Of a DNA stretch of 32,008 nucleotides, positions 14,570-22,578 are shown piece by piece. Every line of letters starts with the position of its first letter. Position 1 is the stretch's first letter. Below the pieces are notes generated by a model that made no database searches, was not told the DNA's origin, and saw nothing but the letters and a program-made list of their open reading frames with translations. The stretch covers positions 1-32,008 of the forward strand of contig JALWFW010000216.1 of the NCBI GenBank assembly GCA_027013865.1. Direction: 5' to 3'. The position numbers and the translations under genes are program-made. Source of the DNA: Polyangiaceae bacterium. GTDB lineage: Bacteria > Myxococcota_A > Polyangia > HGW-17 > JALWFW01.

Positions 14570-16714
14570 GCCAGGACCGTTGTCAGGACACTCCCAGTAA
14601 ACATGGAATCCCTTGAGAACAGGAGCGAAGTCCTTCTTCTCTGTAGTCAGCAGGAATTCTATCCTCATGTACCAGGCTGGATTTGGCTCCACTGGGCCAG
14701 GAACCTCAGACAGTTCGGCAGGAGAGGCCTCCCATGGTCCGAACTTCAGGTTGGAGTGGAGCTCCTGCTCACTGTTGCCCGTGGAGACATACACACGAAT
14801 GCTCGTACCGAAAGGCTCATCAGAATCCCACTCCACCCTATGCCATATGGGCGGTTCACTGGAATCCGGACATGCAGTCACGGTGACTGTATACACTCCG
14901 CGGGGTCTGGTGAAGTTACGCAGACCATAGCCTGTAAAATCTGAATAAGTATAGGGATTAGCACCCACAGGAGTAGAATGTATGTTGCCCAGGGCATCTC
15001 CGTTGGCATCCAAATCAAGGCGCGTGGCCATGGAATCATTGTAGCTCACGCCCCACACGTGACCATTCATGTCTATACCGATACCGCGCATGTTGCCGCC
15101 AAAACCGTTACCCGGATTCATCACGGTTATGACAGAGTCGTCGTATATGCCATCGGACAGATTCTGGTTTATGCGAAGAATGAGCCCATTGGTGTTGTCG
15201 GCAACCCACACGAAACCGCGGGTGTCAGCTGCGATTCCCGCCGTTGCTGCCGTGTACTGGATCTTGGTCCAGGTCCCATTGGCCAGCTCTGTATAGTAGT
15301 TGGGATCGCTCTTTTGGAGTCTGTGGGGCTTGTATCTGTATATGGCATTGCTCTGCCACCCACCAAACCACACGTTCTGCTGATCGTCGATGGCAATACC
15401 GTAAAACTGTCCTGAATTGGTACTCTCGGTAATATTGGTCCCCACCGTGTAGTTTTCAGTGTCTATGAAGGTTGTATGCCCCCATGCCGAGGTCCAGAGC
15501 ATACCATCTCCATCAACTGCGCAGCCATAAGTAGGTATACCGTCAGGGAGTACCACAGTGCCCATGATCTCCCCGGTGCCACCCTTGATCTGATAAAACA
15601 CATTTCTGTTTGGTGATACAGGATTGTTGGCATCTGCATTGAATGTTCCCACCCAAACGTTGGCAGGACCAATATCGTCAGACCCCTTGTCTAGACACAC
15701 ACTGCGACCCAACTGGTTGGTCACCGCATAATTGGTAGTGAATAGCACGCATTCATCATCAAGGCCATAGAACTCAGGATGTGGCAGACCATTGTTGCAC
15801 ACAGTGCTGGCATTGTCAGGCTGACCGTCACCATCGCAGTCGGTCTCTATGGCACCGTCACCATTGACATCGGAAGAGGTCTGGATGGTGCCGTCGCCGT
15901 TGCGGTCCACACAATCGTAAACTGAATTGGCGATCTTGGTAACCGAGGCCTGACCTCCAAATGCCCTGTTTGCCACCCACACGTCGAAATTGTAGTCCAC
16001 GGCCGTACGTGACGGGGCATTGTCCTGGAGTTGCACGGCATTACCATACACATCGAGACACTGACCGTTATTGTAATAGGCATCGGGATTGGCGAAGCAC
16101 GTGACCGTGTAGTACCGTGCCACTTCCCTGACACCGTCCGTGTCTATCTTGGACACGGTACCAGAACCGAGATCCTGTGTATTGGCTATCCACATGTAGT
16201 GGAACTGAGAACCGCCTTCCTTGGGCAGAGTGATGTCACCATTGGGATCCAGCTCCACGCCGTTACCCGTGGCATCGTCAGTACCCAGAGGGAGTGGATC
16301 GCCTCCACCACCGATATCTATTCCGTCGCACAGAGGAGAACAATTACCGCAGGCATTTATGACACCCTCGTCCACGCTGCCGTCACAGTTGTCATCCACC
16401 TCGTTGCATATCTCGTCGGCTCCAGGATGGATGTATCTGTTGGAGTCATTGCAGTCAGGACCAGCGGGACAGCCTTCGCCGTAACCGTCACCGTCCTCAT
16501 CTATGCCGTCTGTACATGTAGGAGTCGTGTTGTTGGTGTTGTTCGCGGAATTGTTTCCACTGTTTACGTTATTGGTGTTATTGGTGTTATTGCTGCCGTT
16601 GTTACTTCCGTCGGCAACTCCGGACTCGGCTTCGCATCCGGAGAAAGCCATCACCACGGCAGCGGCCATGGCCAGCAGCAACTTCAGGCTAAACGTTCTC
16701 GTAAATGTTCTCAT
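14567..16714 (-). CDS. Lipoprotein with MopE-like metal-binding motif and NHL/Vgb-like beta-propeller
   Basis: 715 residues from the ATG at 16714, which has GAGG 7 nt upstream; an ATG at 16720 is too close to it. The signal peptide ends MAFSGC and the mature protein starts C-EAESG, then a ~35-residue Asn/Thr linker. Next is a Cys-rich Asp-loop module (DEDGDGYGEGCPAGPDCND, then IHPGADEICNEVDDNCDG), the putative metal-binding motif of MopE-like proteins. The middle repeats units such as NVWFGGWQSNAIYRYK, FVWVADNTNGLILRINQN and HVWGVSYNDSMATRLD, like NHL or virginiamycin-B-lyase-type propeller blades. The C-terminus is beta-rich. It is the last gene of a three-gene lipoprotein operon, 22 nt after the stop of the vWA gene. 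Role inferred: cell-surface metal-binding protein. Confidence 0.82.
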   Translation of the reverse strand: MRTFTRTFSLKLLLAMAAAVVMAFSGCEAESGVADGSNNGSNNTNNTNNVNSGNNSANNTNNTTPTCTDGIDEDGDGYGEGCPAGPDCNDSNRYIHPGADEICNEVDDNCDGSVDEGVINACGNCSPLCDGIDIGGGGDPLPLGTDDATGNGVELDPNGDITLPKEGGSQFHYMWIANTQDLGSGTVSKIDTDGVREVARYYTVTCFANPDAYYNNGQCLDVYGNAVQLQDNAPSRTAVDYNFDVWVANRAFGGQASVTKIANSVYDCVDRNGDGTIQTSSDVNGDGAIETDCDGDGQPDNASTVCNNGLPHPEFYGLDDECVLFTTNYAVTNQLGRSVCLDKGSDDIGPANVWVGTFNADANNPVSPNRNVFYQIKGGTGEIMGTVVLPDGIPTYGCAVDGDGMLWTSAWGHTTFIDTENYTVGTNITESTNSGQFYGIAIDDQQNVWFGGWQSNAIYRYKPHRLQKSDPNYYTELANGTWTKIQYTAATAGIAADTRGFVWVADNTNGLILRINQNLSDGIYDDSVITVMNPGNGFGGNMRGIGIDMNGHVWGVSYNDSMATRLDLDANGDALGNIHSTPVGANPYTYSDFTGYGLRNFTRPRGVYTVTVTACPDSSEPPIWHRVEWDSDEPFGTSIRVYVSTGNSEQELHSNLKFGPWEASPAELSEVPGPVEPNPAWYMRIEFLLTTEKKDFAPVLKGFHVYWECPDNGPG

Positions 16715-16736
16715 TTTCATACCTCACTGCCTGAAA

Positions 16737-18812
16737 TCAGTCGACGGCTCCAGGACCACCTACGTCGGGCGGAACCAGGAAATACACTGATCTGGTATCC
16801 AAAAGAGCTCCTCCTGCTCCGTGCACCTCTATTACGGCCTCGAACATCTGAGGCTCGTCCGATGCAGGAACAGTGGAATTCTGTTTTACATGTATCTTCC
16901 AGCACACGGGACTTCCGGGAAGTACCTGCTGGAACTTGTCATCATGGCCGTCACCATCGAGATCCAAGGTATTGTAACCTGCAGGACACGTACCATCGCC
17001 ATCCACCATGAATACCTCGACGTAATCGATGAAAGCCTCGGGGGCGTCCACGGAATTGCCCTTGGAATCGACATTGTTCTGACCATTGAGCACCCACGCC
17101 TCCACGTCCTGAGGCATATAGGCTCCCACCGCCTGCACTGCACAGGTCAGAGCCATACCTGCAGCGGTGTCGGCTCCAGGAACGATGGCACGCCCATCCA
17201 CGAATGACATTCCCTGACAGGATGGGATACGCAAATTGGACGTATCCAGAGCCGGATTGATGGTCTCACCGCCTGACTGCATGGCTTCCACGTCCTGAAT
17301 GAGATTGGGGATCTCGGCATCGTTCTTGCCATGAACCAGTATCAGTTTGACACCGGCATCGTGCAACGCATCGTAGACGGACTGCGTCTGATTGGGATCC
17401 TGGTACCACTCGTCCTCCCGGAAGTCCTCGTCGGTGACCAGAAGAACCAGGTGAAGGGCACCAGGCCTGAAACAGGTCTGTCCTATGCGCGATGGGTCGG
17501 AGGCACAGTCCCCGTCAACGGCTCCGTAAAGCGCCTGAAGATGTCTTTCCGAACCACCTACGTTGACCGTACCAGGCAGCAAGTACTCCGTGCTGGTCTC
17601 ATTGGGACCCGACGAGTCGATGAGATTGTTGTCGTCGATGGACTTGACCAGCGTATAGGCGGGATTCTGCTCATAAAACGTGAGAACTCCGCTCTCGACG
17701 TCAGGAATACAGTGGGTTACCACAGGATCCTCTCCGGGAGCGCATATCACCTGCCCCATGACGTACGACATGTAGTGCTTGATGGAGCTTATCTCCGAAC
17801 GCATGGACTCACTGACGTCCTCCACGAACAGCATGTCGAGAGCATTGAAGGCCGTAGAAAAGTCCAATGTATCCTCTGACGGAGATGGATCTTTCATATA
17901 GGGAATCAAAAATACGAAGTCTCCCATCTCCTGCGGATTGTCATCGGCATCCAGGGGATCCGTCTCGGCGGCGGCTTCTATGAGATCACTGACGCCGTCA
18001 CCGTCTGTATCAGGATTCAGGGGATCCGTCTCGCCATCGTCAACCACGCCATTGTGGTTGGCATCCTCGGAGGCATCGGCAAGTCCGTCGTTGTCTGAAT
18101 CCACATCCAGAAAGTCGTAGTTCCCGTCATCATCGGTATCCCATGGTGCGGCATCTATGTCTCCCTCTGTTCCTGATTCGACAGAATCGTCTATTCCGTC
18201 ATCATCGGAATCTGTATCCCGGAAGTTTGCCACACCATCGCCATCGGCATCGTCGGCCTGCTCGTACAAGTCCCCCACACCGTCATTGTCCGAATCGGTG
18301 TCATGGTAATCCGGCATTCCGTCTCCGTCGGTATCGACCGGACTGGAGGGGTCGTCCCCCACTTCTACGCTGTCAGGAATGTAGTCGTTATCATCGTCAG
18401 TATCGGCAAAGTCGGGTTTCAGATCGCCATCGGCATCTCCCTCTGGCTCGTCTGCATCCGGAATACCGTTGTTGTCGGAGTCAGTGTCCAGAAAGTCGGG
18501 AGTCCCATCCTCGTCGGAATCAGCCGGCGGAGTGGCACGTCGGCTGTCTCCGGCCTCGCCTGCATCCGGGATGCCATCACCATCGGAATCAGTGTCCTCC
18601 GTATTGGGAATACCGTCACCATCAGCATCTCCGCTGCCTTCGGACACGTCACATATGGTATCTCCGTCAGCATCAGGACAGTCCTCTGGGAGGAGGATCC
18701 CATTGTTGGAATTATTTGTATTGTTGCCAGGCGTTCCGTCCAGGCTGCCAGCTTCGGCACCATACGAGCATGCTGCCAGCATAAGCACCAGGGATAAAAT
18801 CCATCGTCTCAT
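16737..18812 (-). CDS. Thrombospondin type 3 repeat / vWA-domain lipoprotein (shorter paralog)
   Basis: 691 residues, ATG at 18812 with AAGGAG 10 nt upstream. The lipobox is LMLAAC, and the mature protein begins C-SYGAEAGS with a short Asn linker. Residues ~45-300 are calcium-binding thrombospondin type 3 repeats; I count six full DxDSDxDGxxD units (for example DTDSDGDGIPD). A von Willebrand A domain follows, with its metal-site start DVSESM near residue 332 and a conserved LHLVLLVTDEDF strand. A C-terminal domain ends in VEVHGAGG-like and YFLVPP segments. It shares order and wording with the upstream 828-residue gene, so the pair is a tandem duplication, 21 bp apart. Expected location: outer membrane or surface. 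Ligand unknown. Confidence 0.87.
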   Translation of the reverse strand: MRRWILSLVLMLAACSYGAEAGSLDGTPGNNTNNSNNGILLPEDCPDADGDTICDVSEGSGDADGDGIPNTEDTDSDGDGIPDAGEAGDSRRATPPADSDEDGTPDFLDTDSDNNGIPDADEPEGDADGDLKPDFADTDDDNDYIPDSVEVGDDPSSPVDTDGDGMPDYHDTDSDNDGVGDLYEQADDADGDGVANFRDTDSDDDGIDDSVESGTEGDIDAAPWDTDDDGNYDFLDVDSDNDGLADASEDANHNGVVDDGETDPLNPDTDGDGVSDLIEAAAETDPLDADDNPQEMGDFVFLIPYMKDPSPSEDTLDFSTAFNALDMLFVEDVSESMRSEISSIKHYMSYVMGQVICAPGEDPVVTHCIPDVESGVLTFYEQNPAYTLVKSIDDNNLIDSSGPNETSTEYLLPGTVNVGGSERHLQALYGAVDGDCASDPSRIGQTCFRPGALHLVLLVTDEDFREDEWYQDPNQTQSVYDALHDAGVKLILVHGKNDAEIPNLIQDVEAMQSGGETINPALDTSNLRIPSCQGMSFVDGRAIVPGADTAAGMALTCAVQAVGAYMPQDVEAWVLNGQNNVDSKGNSVDAPEAFIDYVEVFMVDGDGTCPAGYNTLDLDGDGHDDKFQQVLPGSPVCWKIHVKQNSTVPASDEPQMFEAVIEVHGAGGALLDTRSVYFLVPPDVGGPGAVD
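17940..18690 (-). repeat. Thrombospondin type 3 coding repeats of the shorter paralog
   Basis: Degenerate tandem repeats with a unit of roughly 60-110 bp encode Asp-rich calcium loops (six DxDSDxDG-type units by my count). The DNA is a rich source of near-identical GTCACCATC/GTTGTCGGA words and could change length by recombination. Confidence 0.7.
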
Positions 18813-18833
18813 GATGCAAAAACTCCTTACACG

Positions 18834-21320
18834 TCACTGGTTGTCATTGTTGGCAGGTGGCACCAGGAAGTAGACGTCGCGTGTATCGAGCAAAGCGCCG
18901 CCTGCTCCGTGAACCTCCACGGTGGCCCTGAACATCTGTGGATCCGGGGCCGGCTGAACGGTGTTGTTCTGCTTGACGTGAATCTTCCAGCAAACAGCAC
19001 TGCCGGGCAGGATGTCGTCGAAGGTGTCGGCATGACCGTCGCCATCACTGTCAATCGTGCTGTAGCCACTGGGGCACTGGGCCGTACCGGGCATGAACAC
19101 CTCGATGAAGTCGATGAAAGTCGAAGGTGCATCCACGGAATTGCCAAAGTAGTCCACATTTCCTGGATCGTTGAATATCCAGGATTCCACATCCTGAGGC
19201 ATGTAGGAACTCACGGCCTTCACTGCGCAGGTCATGGCCTGGCCAGCCGTGGAACCGTCACCGTCCAGGATGGCTCGGTTCTGATAAAACACGTTTGAAC
19301 CCAGACCACTGCACTCTGGTATGCCGGATGTGGCACTGGAGTTGAGGAGGGGCACCAGATGGTCTCCAGAGGAGGTCGTCATGTTCACTCCCTGATTTTG
19401 CAGCGTGGAATCGGCTCCCGTGTACATGAGGATGACCTTCACTCCGCCATTGTATATGGGATTGAAGTACGTAGTGCTGTAATAATTTCCCTGATCCAGC
19501 GTTTCATCCGTTACCAGAAGGGCAATCTTGAGGGCATCTGGTCTGTAGCATCCCTTGCCGATTCTTGAACTATTACTCGAGCAGTTGCCCTGAAGGGTAT
19601 CCCACACTGCCCCAACACCGAACTCAGAGCCTCCACCGACATTGGTGGGCAGTTTGTTGTACGTGCAGCTGGAGTCAGGTCCGGGATCAGAGGGCATGTT
19701 GTTGTTGTCTATCGCCTTTATGAGGCAGTATGTTCCGTCACAGTTCTGCGATCCATACCTGCCACCAAATACCTCTACTCCACTCTCTACAGAAGGAACG
19801 CAACCCGTAACGTTTGGGTCCTCGCCGGGGTCACATACGACATCACCTAACATGTTGCCGAGGTTGTTCCTCACACTGTTGATCTCCGTACTCATGGATC
19901 CAGAGATGTCCTCCACGAAGAACAGGTCAAGGGCCTTGAAACTGGTGGAGAAGTCCAGCACGTCCTCCGTGGGGGTAGGAGATTGCTGATAGGGCTCCAG
20001 GAACACGAAGTCGCCGTTATCCTGGGGATTGTCGTTCGGATCCGTGGGATCCGTGCCGGCAGCATGCTCAATGAGGTCACTGACCCCATCACCGTCTGTA
20101 TCGTCGGTAAATGGACTACTCTCTCCGGGATCCACCACTCCGTTGTGGTTGGCATCCTCCAGGCCGTCTCTCAGACCGTCATTGTCGGAATCCACGTCCA
20201 TGTAATCGGCAATACCATCACCATCAGTATCTCTGGGAGGATCGTTCAGTGTCTGGTTACCACCTTCTATGCTGTCAGGAATGCCGTCACCATCCGAATC
20301 CGTATCGAGATAATTGGGAATGCCGTCGCCGTCCGGATCGTCTATTCCTTCCTGGGCATCCGCAATACCGTCGTTGTCGGAGTCATCGTCGCGGTAATCG
20401 GGAACGCCGTCACCGTCGGTATCCCGCGGATTGGACGGATCGTCGCCTATTTCCATCTCATCGGGAAGATAGTCACCGTCATCGTCGATGTCCTGGCTGT
20501 TGGGATAACCGTCGCCGTCGATGTCTGCGTCCCCGTCTATGCCATCAGGTATGCCGTTGTTGTCGGAGTCGTTGTCAAGGAAGTCCGGAGTGCCGTCCCA
20601 GTCTGTATCAGCAGGAGCAGCCGTAGGATCCCCGCCTGTTCCGGCCTCTACACTGTCTGGGATCGTGTCACCATCCGAGTCGTCGTCATGGTAACTCGGG
20701 ATGGTGTCGTTGTCCGGATCGTCCATACCCTCGTAACGGTCGCCAATGCCGTCGTTGTCCGAATCGTTGTCGAGGAAATCGAACATACCGTCATTGTCAT
20801 AATCCACGGGTTCAGATGCATCTCCCACTTCGGAGGCATCTGCGATCCCGTCACCGTCGGCATCCGTGTCCCTGTAATTGGGGATACCGTCGCCATCAAC
20901 GTCATCGCTGGACTCTATCCTGTCGGAGATCCCGTCGCCGTCGGAATCCGTATCAAAGGGATCCGGTGTACCGTCACCATCGGTGTCGATGAGCTCATCC
21001 GTGGCCGGATCGTACTGAGCCTCGGCGGAATCCGGGATACCATCATTGTCGGAGTCATCGTCCAGATAGTCGGGAGTACCGTCGCCGTCGGTGTCACGGT
21101 TCACGTCCTTCCCCTCGTCGTCGTTGCATATGTGATCTCCATCATCGTCGACACAGTCAGGAACGTATGTCCCTGTGCCGTCATTGGTGCCATTGTTGAG
21201 ATCAGTGGCATTGTTGGTATCGTTGTTGCCATTACTGCCCCCGGAATCGGCCTCCGGAGAGCAGGCAGCCATAACCAGCATAAGAGATATCATAATGGTC
21301 AATGTGTTCATGAAACGCAT
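18834..21320 (-). CDS. Thrombospondin type 3 repeat / vWA-domain lipoprotein (longer paralog)
   Basis: 828 residues from the ATG at 21320, which has GGGAGG 6 nt upstream; an upstream extension to 21374 is not supported. The lipobox is LVMAAC, and the mature protein begins C-SPEADSGGS and then an Asn-rich linker. Ten DxDSDxDG-type repeats span roughly residues 55-430. A vWA domain with canonical MIDAS start DISGSM near residue 471 follows, and then a C-terminal domain ending in YFLVPP. The repeat-to-vWA junction (SDLIE..GTDP..NPQ..GDFVFL.PY) and C-terminal segments match the downstream paralog closely. It heads the operon behind a strong promoter. vWA domains bind protein ligands through a metal ion, so a calcium-stabilised surface protein with a binding head is plausible. 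Confidence 0.88.
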   Translation of the reverse strand: MRFMNTLTIMISLMLVMAACSPEADSGGSNGNNDTNNATDLNNGTNDGTGTYVPDCVDDDGDHICNDDEGKDVNRDTDGDGTPDYLDDDSDNDGIPDSAEAQYDPATDELIDTDGDGTPDPFDTDSDGDGISDRIESSDDVDGDGIPNYRDTDADGDGIADASEVGDASEPVDYDNDGMFDFLDNDSDNDGIGDRYEGMDDPDNDTIPSYHDDDSDGDTIPDSVEAGTGGDPTAAPADTDWDGTPDFLDNDSDNNGIPDGIDGDADIDGDGYPNSQDIDDDGDYLPDEMEIGDDPSNPRDTDGDGVPDYRDDDSDNDGIADAQEGIDDPDGDGIPNYLDTDSDGDGIPDSIEGGNQTLNDPPRDTDGDGIADYMDVDSDNDGLRDGLEDANHNGVVDPGESSPFTDDTDGDGVSDLIEHAAGTDPTDPNDNPQDNGDFVFLEPYQQSPTPTEDVLDFSTSFKALDLFFVEDISGSMSTEINSVRNNLGNMLGDVVCDPGEDPNVTGCVPSVESGVEVFGGRYGSQNCDGTYCLIKAIDNNNMPSDPGPDSSCTYNKLPTNVGGGSEFGVGAVWDTLQGNCSSNSSRIGKGCYRPDALKIALLVTDETLDQGNYYSTTYFNPIYNGGVKVILMYTGADSTLQNQGVNMTTSSGDHLVPLLNSSATSGIPECSGLGSNVFYQNRAILDGDGSTAGQAMTCAVKAVSSYMPQDVESWIFNDPGNVDYFGNSVDAPSTFIDFIEVFMPGTAQCPSGYSTIDSDGDGHADTFDDILPGSAVCWKIHVKQNNTVQPAPDPQMFRATVEVHGAGGALLDTRDVYFLVPPANNDNQ
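20030..21155 (-). repeat. Thrombospondin type 3 coding repeats of the longer paralog
   Basis: About 1.1 kb of degenerate tandem repeats encode ten DxDSDxDG-type units, against six in the neighbouring paralog, indicating unit gain or loss since duplication. Confidence 0.7.
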
Positions 21321-21341
21321 GTTCACCCTCCCCAGATGGAT

Positions 21342-21370
21342 ATTATACTCTGTTAACTGAGGCGTAACAA
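21342..21370 (-). promoter_or_regulatory. Sigma70-type promoter of the lipoprotein operon
   Basis: On the minus strand TTGTTA (21370-21365), a 17-bp spacer, and a perfect TATAAT (21347-21342). It lies 22 bp upstream of the first start codon of the TSP3-vWA gene, which fits a short leader with the GGGAGG site. Confidence 0.75.
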
Positions 21371-21452
21371 CCACACAATATCACAGAAATCATCCTCTTT
21401 TTGACCGATGGCATCATCCCATGGACTCTTCATGGCTAAGGAGATGCGCGCC

Positions 21453-22421
21453 ATGACCAGATCGATGCTGGTATTTACAGCCATACTGGGTCTCGTGGGA
21501 GGGTGCACACAAAACAGCACCACCCCCAAATCCCGCAATTACGCACGCAAAGAGTTTTATCTGGGGCATGACTACTTTTCACGACATATTCGCGCATCAC
21601 AACGTATATCAGTGCTTCTACGCAATCTGGACAAAGCGGTTAAACGCAATGATATCAAGGAGATATCATCCATACGTAATGAGATAGAGGAAGAAAGACG
21701 CAAAGCCGACAGGTTTCTGGACGCAGCCCTGACCGAACTTTCCAAGGCCGTGCAGTCTGATCCCTCCATGTCCGATGCTCACTTCGAGCTGGGTCTCATA
21801 TACCTCAAAAAGGCAACACAGCGGGACGATCTGGCGAGACGGGTGCAGTGTCTGACTGGTGATGCAGCCAAAGAAAACTCTGAAGCGGTCAAAAGTCTTC
21901 TAGGCACGGCTCTACGTCACTTCCGGCTTGCCTCCGGGAATAAAAAACTGCGTTCCAGATGCTACAACAACATGTCGAGCATATACATATATCTGGGAGA
22001 ATACGACGCAGCAGTGCAGGCTGCACGTCAGGCGCTGTCTGATCTGGTCTACAGGGAACCCTACGTGGCCCAGGCGAATCTAGGATGGGCCCAGTATCAT
22101 CTCAAACAGTATGGGAAAGCGGTCACGGCACTGCGCCAGTCACTCGTTTTGGAACCGAAATTCTGCCTTGCCCGTTACAGACTGGGACGTGTCCTCTTCG
22201 ATATGGGTAGTTACGAAGAGGCAGCACGGCAGCTGCGTAGGGCCATGAAACCCGGAAGTATATGCGAGGCATATCAGGAAGGGCATCAGTATCTTGCCCT
22301 GGCACTCATGCGTACTGGAAGTCTAGAGAAAGCTGCGAAAGAGCTCAACATTTGCATATCCATAGCTCCTGAGAGCTGTGCTGCACAGGAGTGCCAGAAC
22401 CTGCTACAGAAAATCCGCTAA
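21453..22421 (+). CDS. TPR-repeat lipoprotein, Tgl/PilF-like
   Basis: 322 residues from the ATG at 21453, chosen because AAGGAG (21438-21443) is 9 nt upstream; ATGs at 21408, 21432 and 21444 are worse placed. The signal peptide ends LGLVGGC, a good lipobox. The rest is helical: a long charged coiled segment (about residues 45-95), then roughly five TPR-like units (for example AHFELGLIYLKKA, CYNNMSSIYIYLGEYDAAVQAA, AQANLGWAQYHLKQYGKAVTAL, ARYRLGRVLFDMGSYEEAARQL). Outer-membrane lipoproteins of this layout include Tgl/PilF, which help assemble the type IV pilus secretin. That is a resemblance, and no pilus gene is nearby. It is transcribed away from the TSP3-vWA operon. Confidence 0.8.
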   Translation: MTRSMLVFTAILGLVGGCTQNSTTPKSRNYARKEFYLGHDYFSRHIRASQRISVLLRNLDKAVKRNDIKEISSIRNEIEEERRKADRFLDAALTELSKAVQSDPSMSDAHFELGLIYLKKATQRDDLARRVQCLTGDAAKENSEAVKSLLGTALRHFRLASGNKKLRSRCYNNMSSIYIYLGEYDAAVQAARQALSDLVYREPYVAQANLGWAQYHLKQYGKAVTALRQSLVLEPKFCLARYRLGRVLFDMGSYEEAARQLRRAMKPGSICEAYQEGHQYLALALMRTGSLEKAAKELNICISIAPESCAAQECQNLLQKIR

Positions 22422-22461
22422 TCGAAACAATCAAAAAATAAATAAAATCAATATGTTATAC

Positions 22462-22477
22462 ACAAAACAAGTTTTGT
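22462..22477. promoter_or_regulatory. Perfect dyad upstream of the VIT-vWA gene
   Basis: ACAAAAC-AA-GTTTTGT, a 7-bp dyad with a 2-bp spacer, lies in an A/T-rich gap 102 bp before the start codon of the VIT-vWA gene. It could be a transcription-factor site or a stem-loop after the TPR gene. A TTATAC box directly abuts it, which would suit an operator over a promoter. Confidence 0.35.
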
Positions 22478-22578
22478 ATCACTTATCGCATCTTCCGCTA
22501 CCAACGTAAATCCACTTGTTCAGCCTGCCTACGGCTGCTAGAGTCCATCTATCATTCATTCTGAAAAGGAGAGGCATC

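Noticed and set aside
17940-21155. Short regularly spaced words suggestive of a CRISPR-like array
   Set aside because: Repeats are degenerate, in frame, and encode Asp-rich calcium loops with no constant repeat/spacer structure.
19983-21356. 457-residue plus-strand frame opposite the longer TSP3-vWA gene
   Set aside because: It is the shadow of the Asp-rich repeats, giving unnatural Val/Ile-rich periodic text; the minus-strand frame has a signal peptide, lipobox and known domains.
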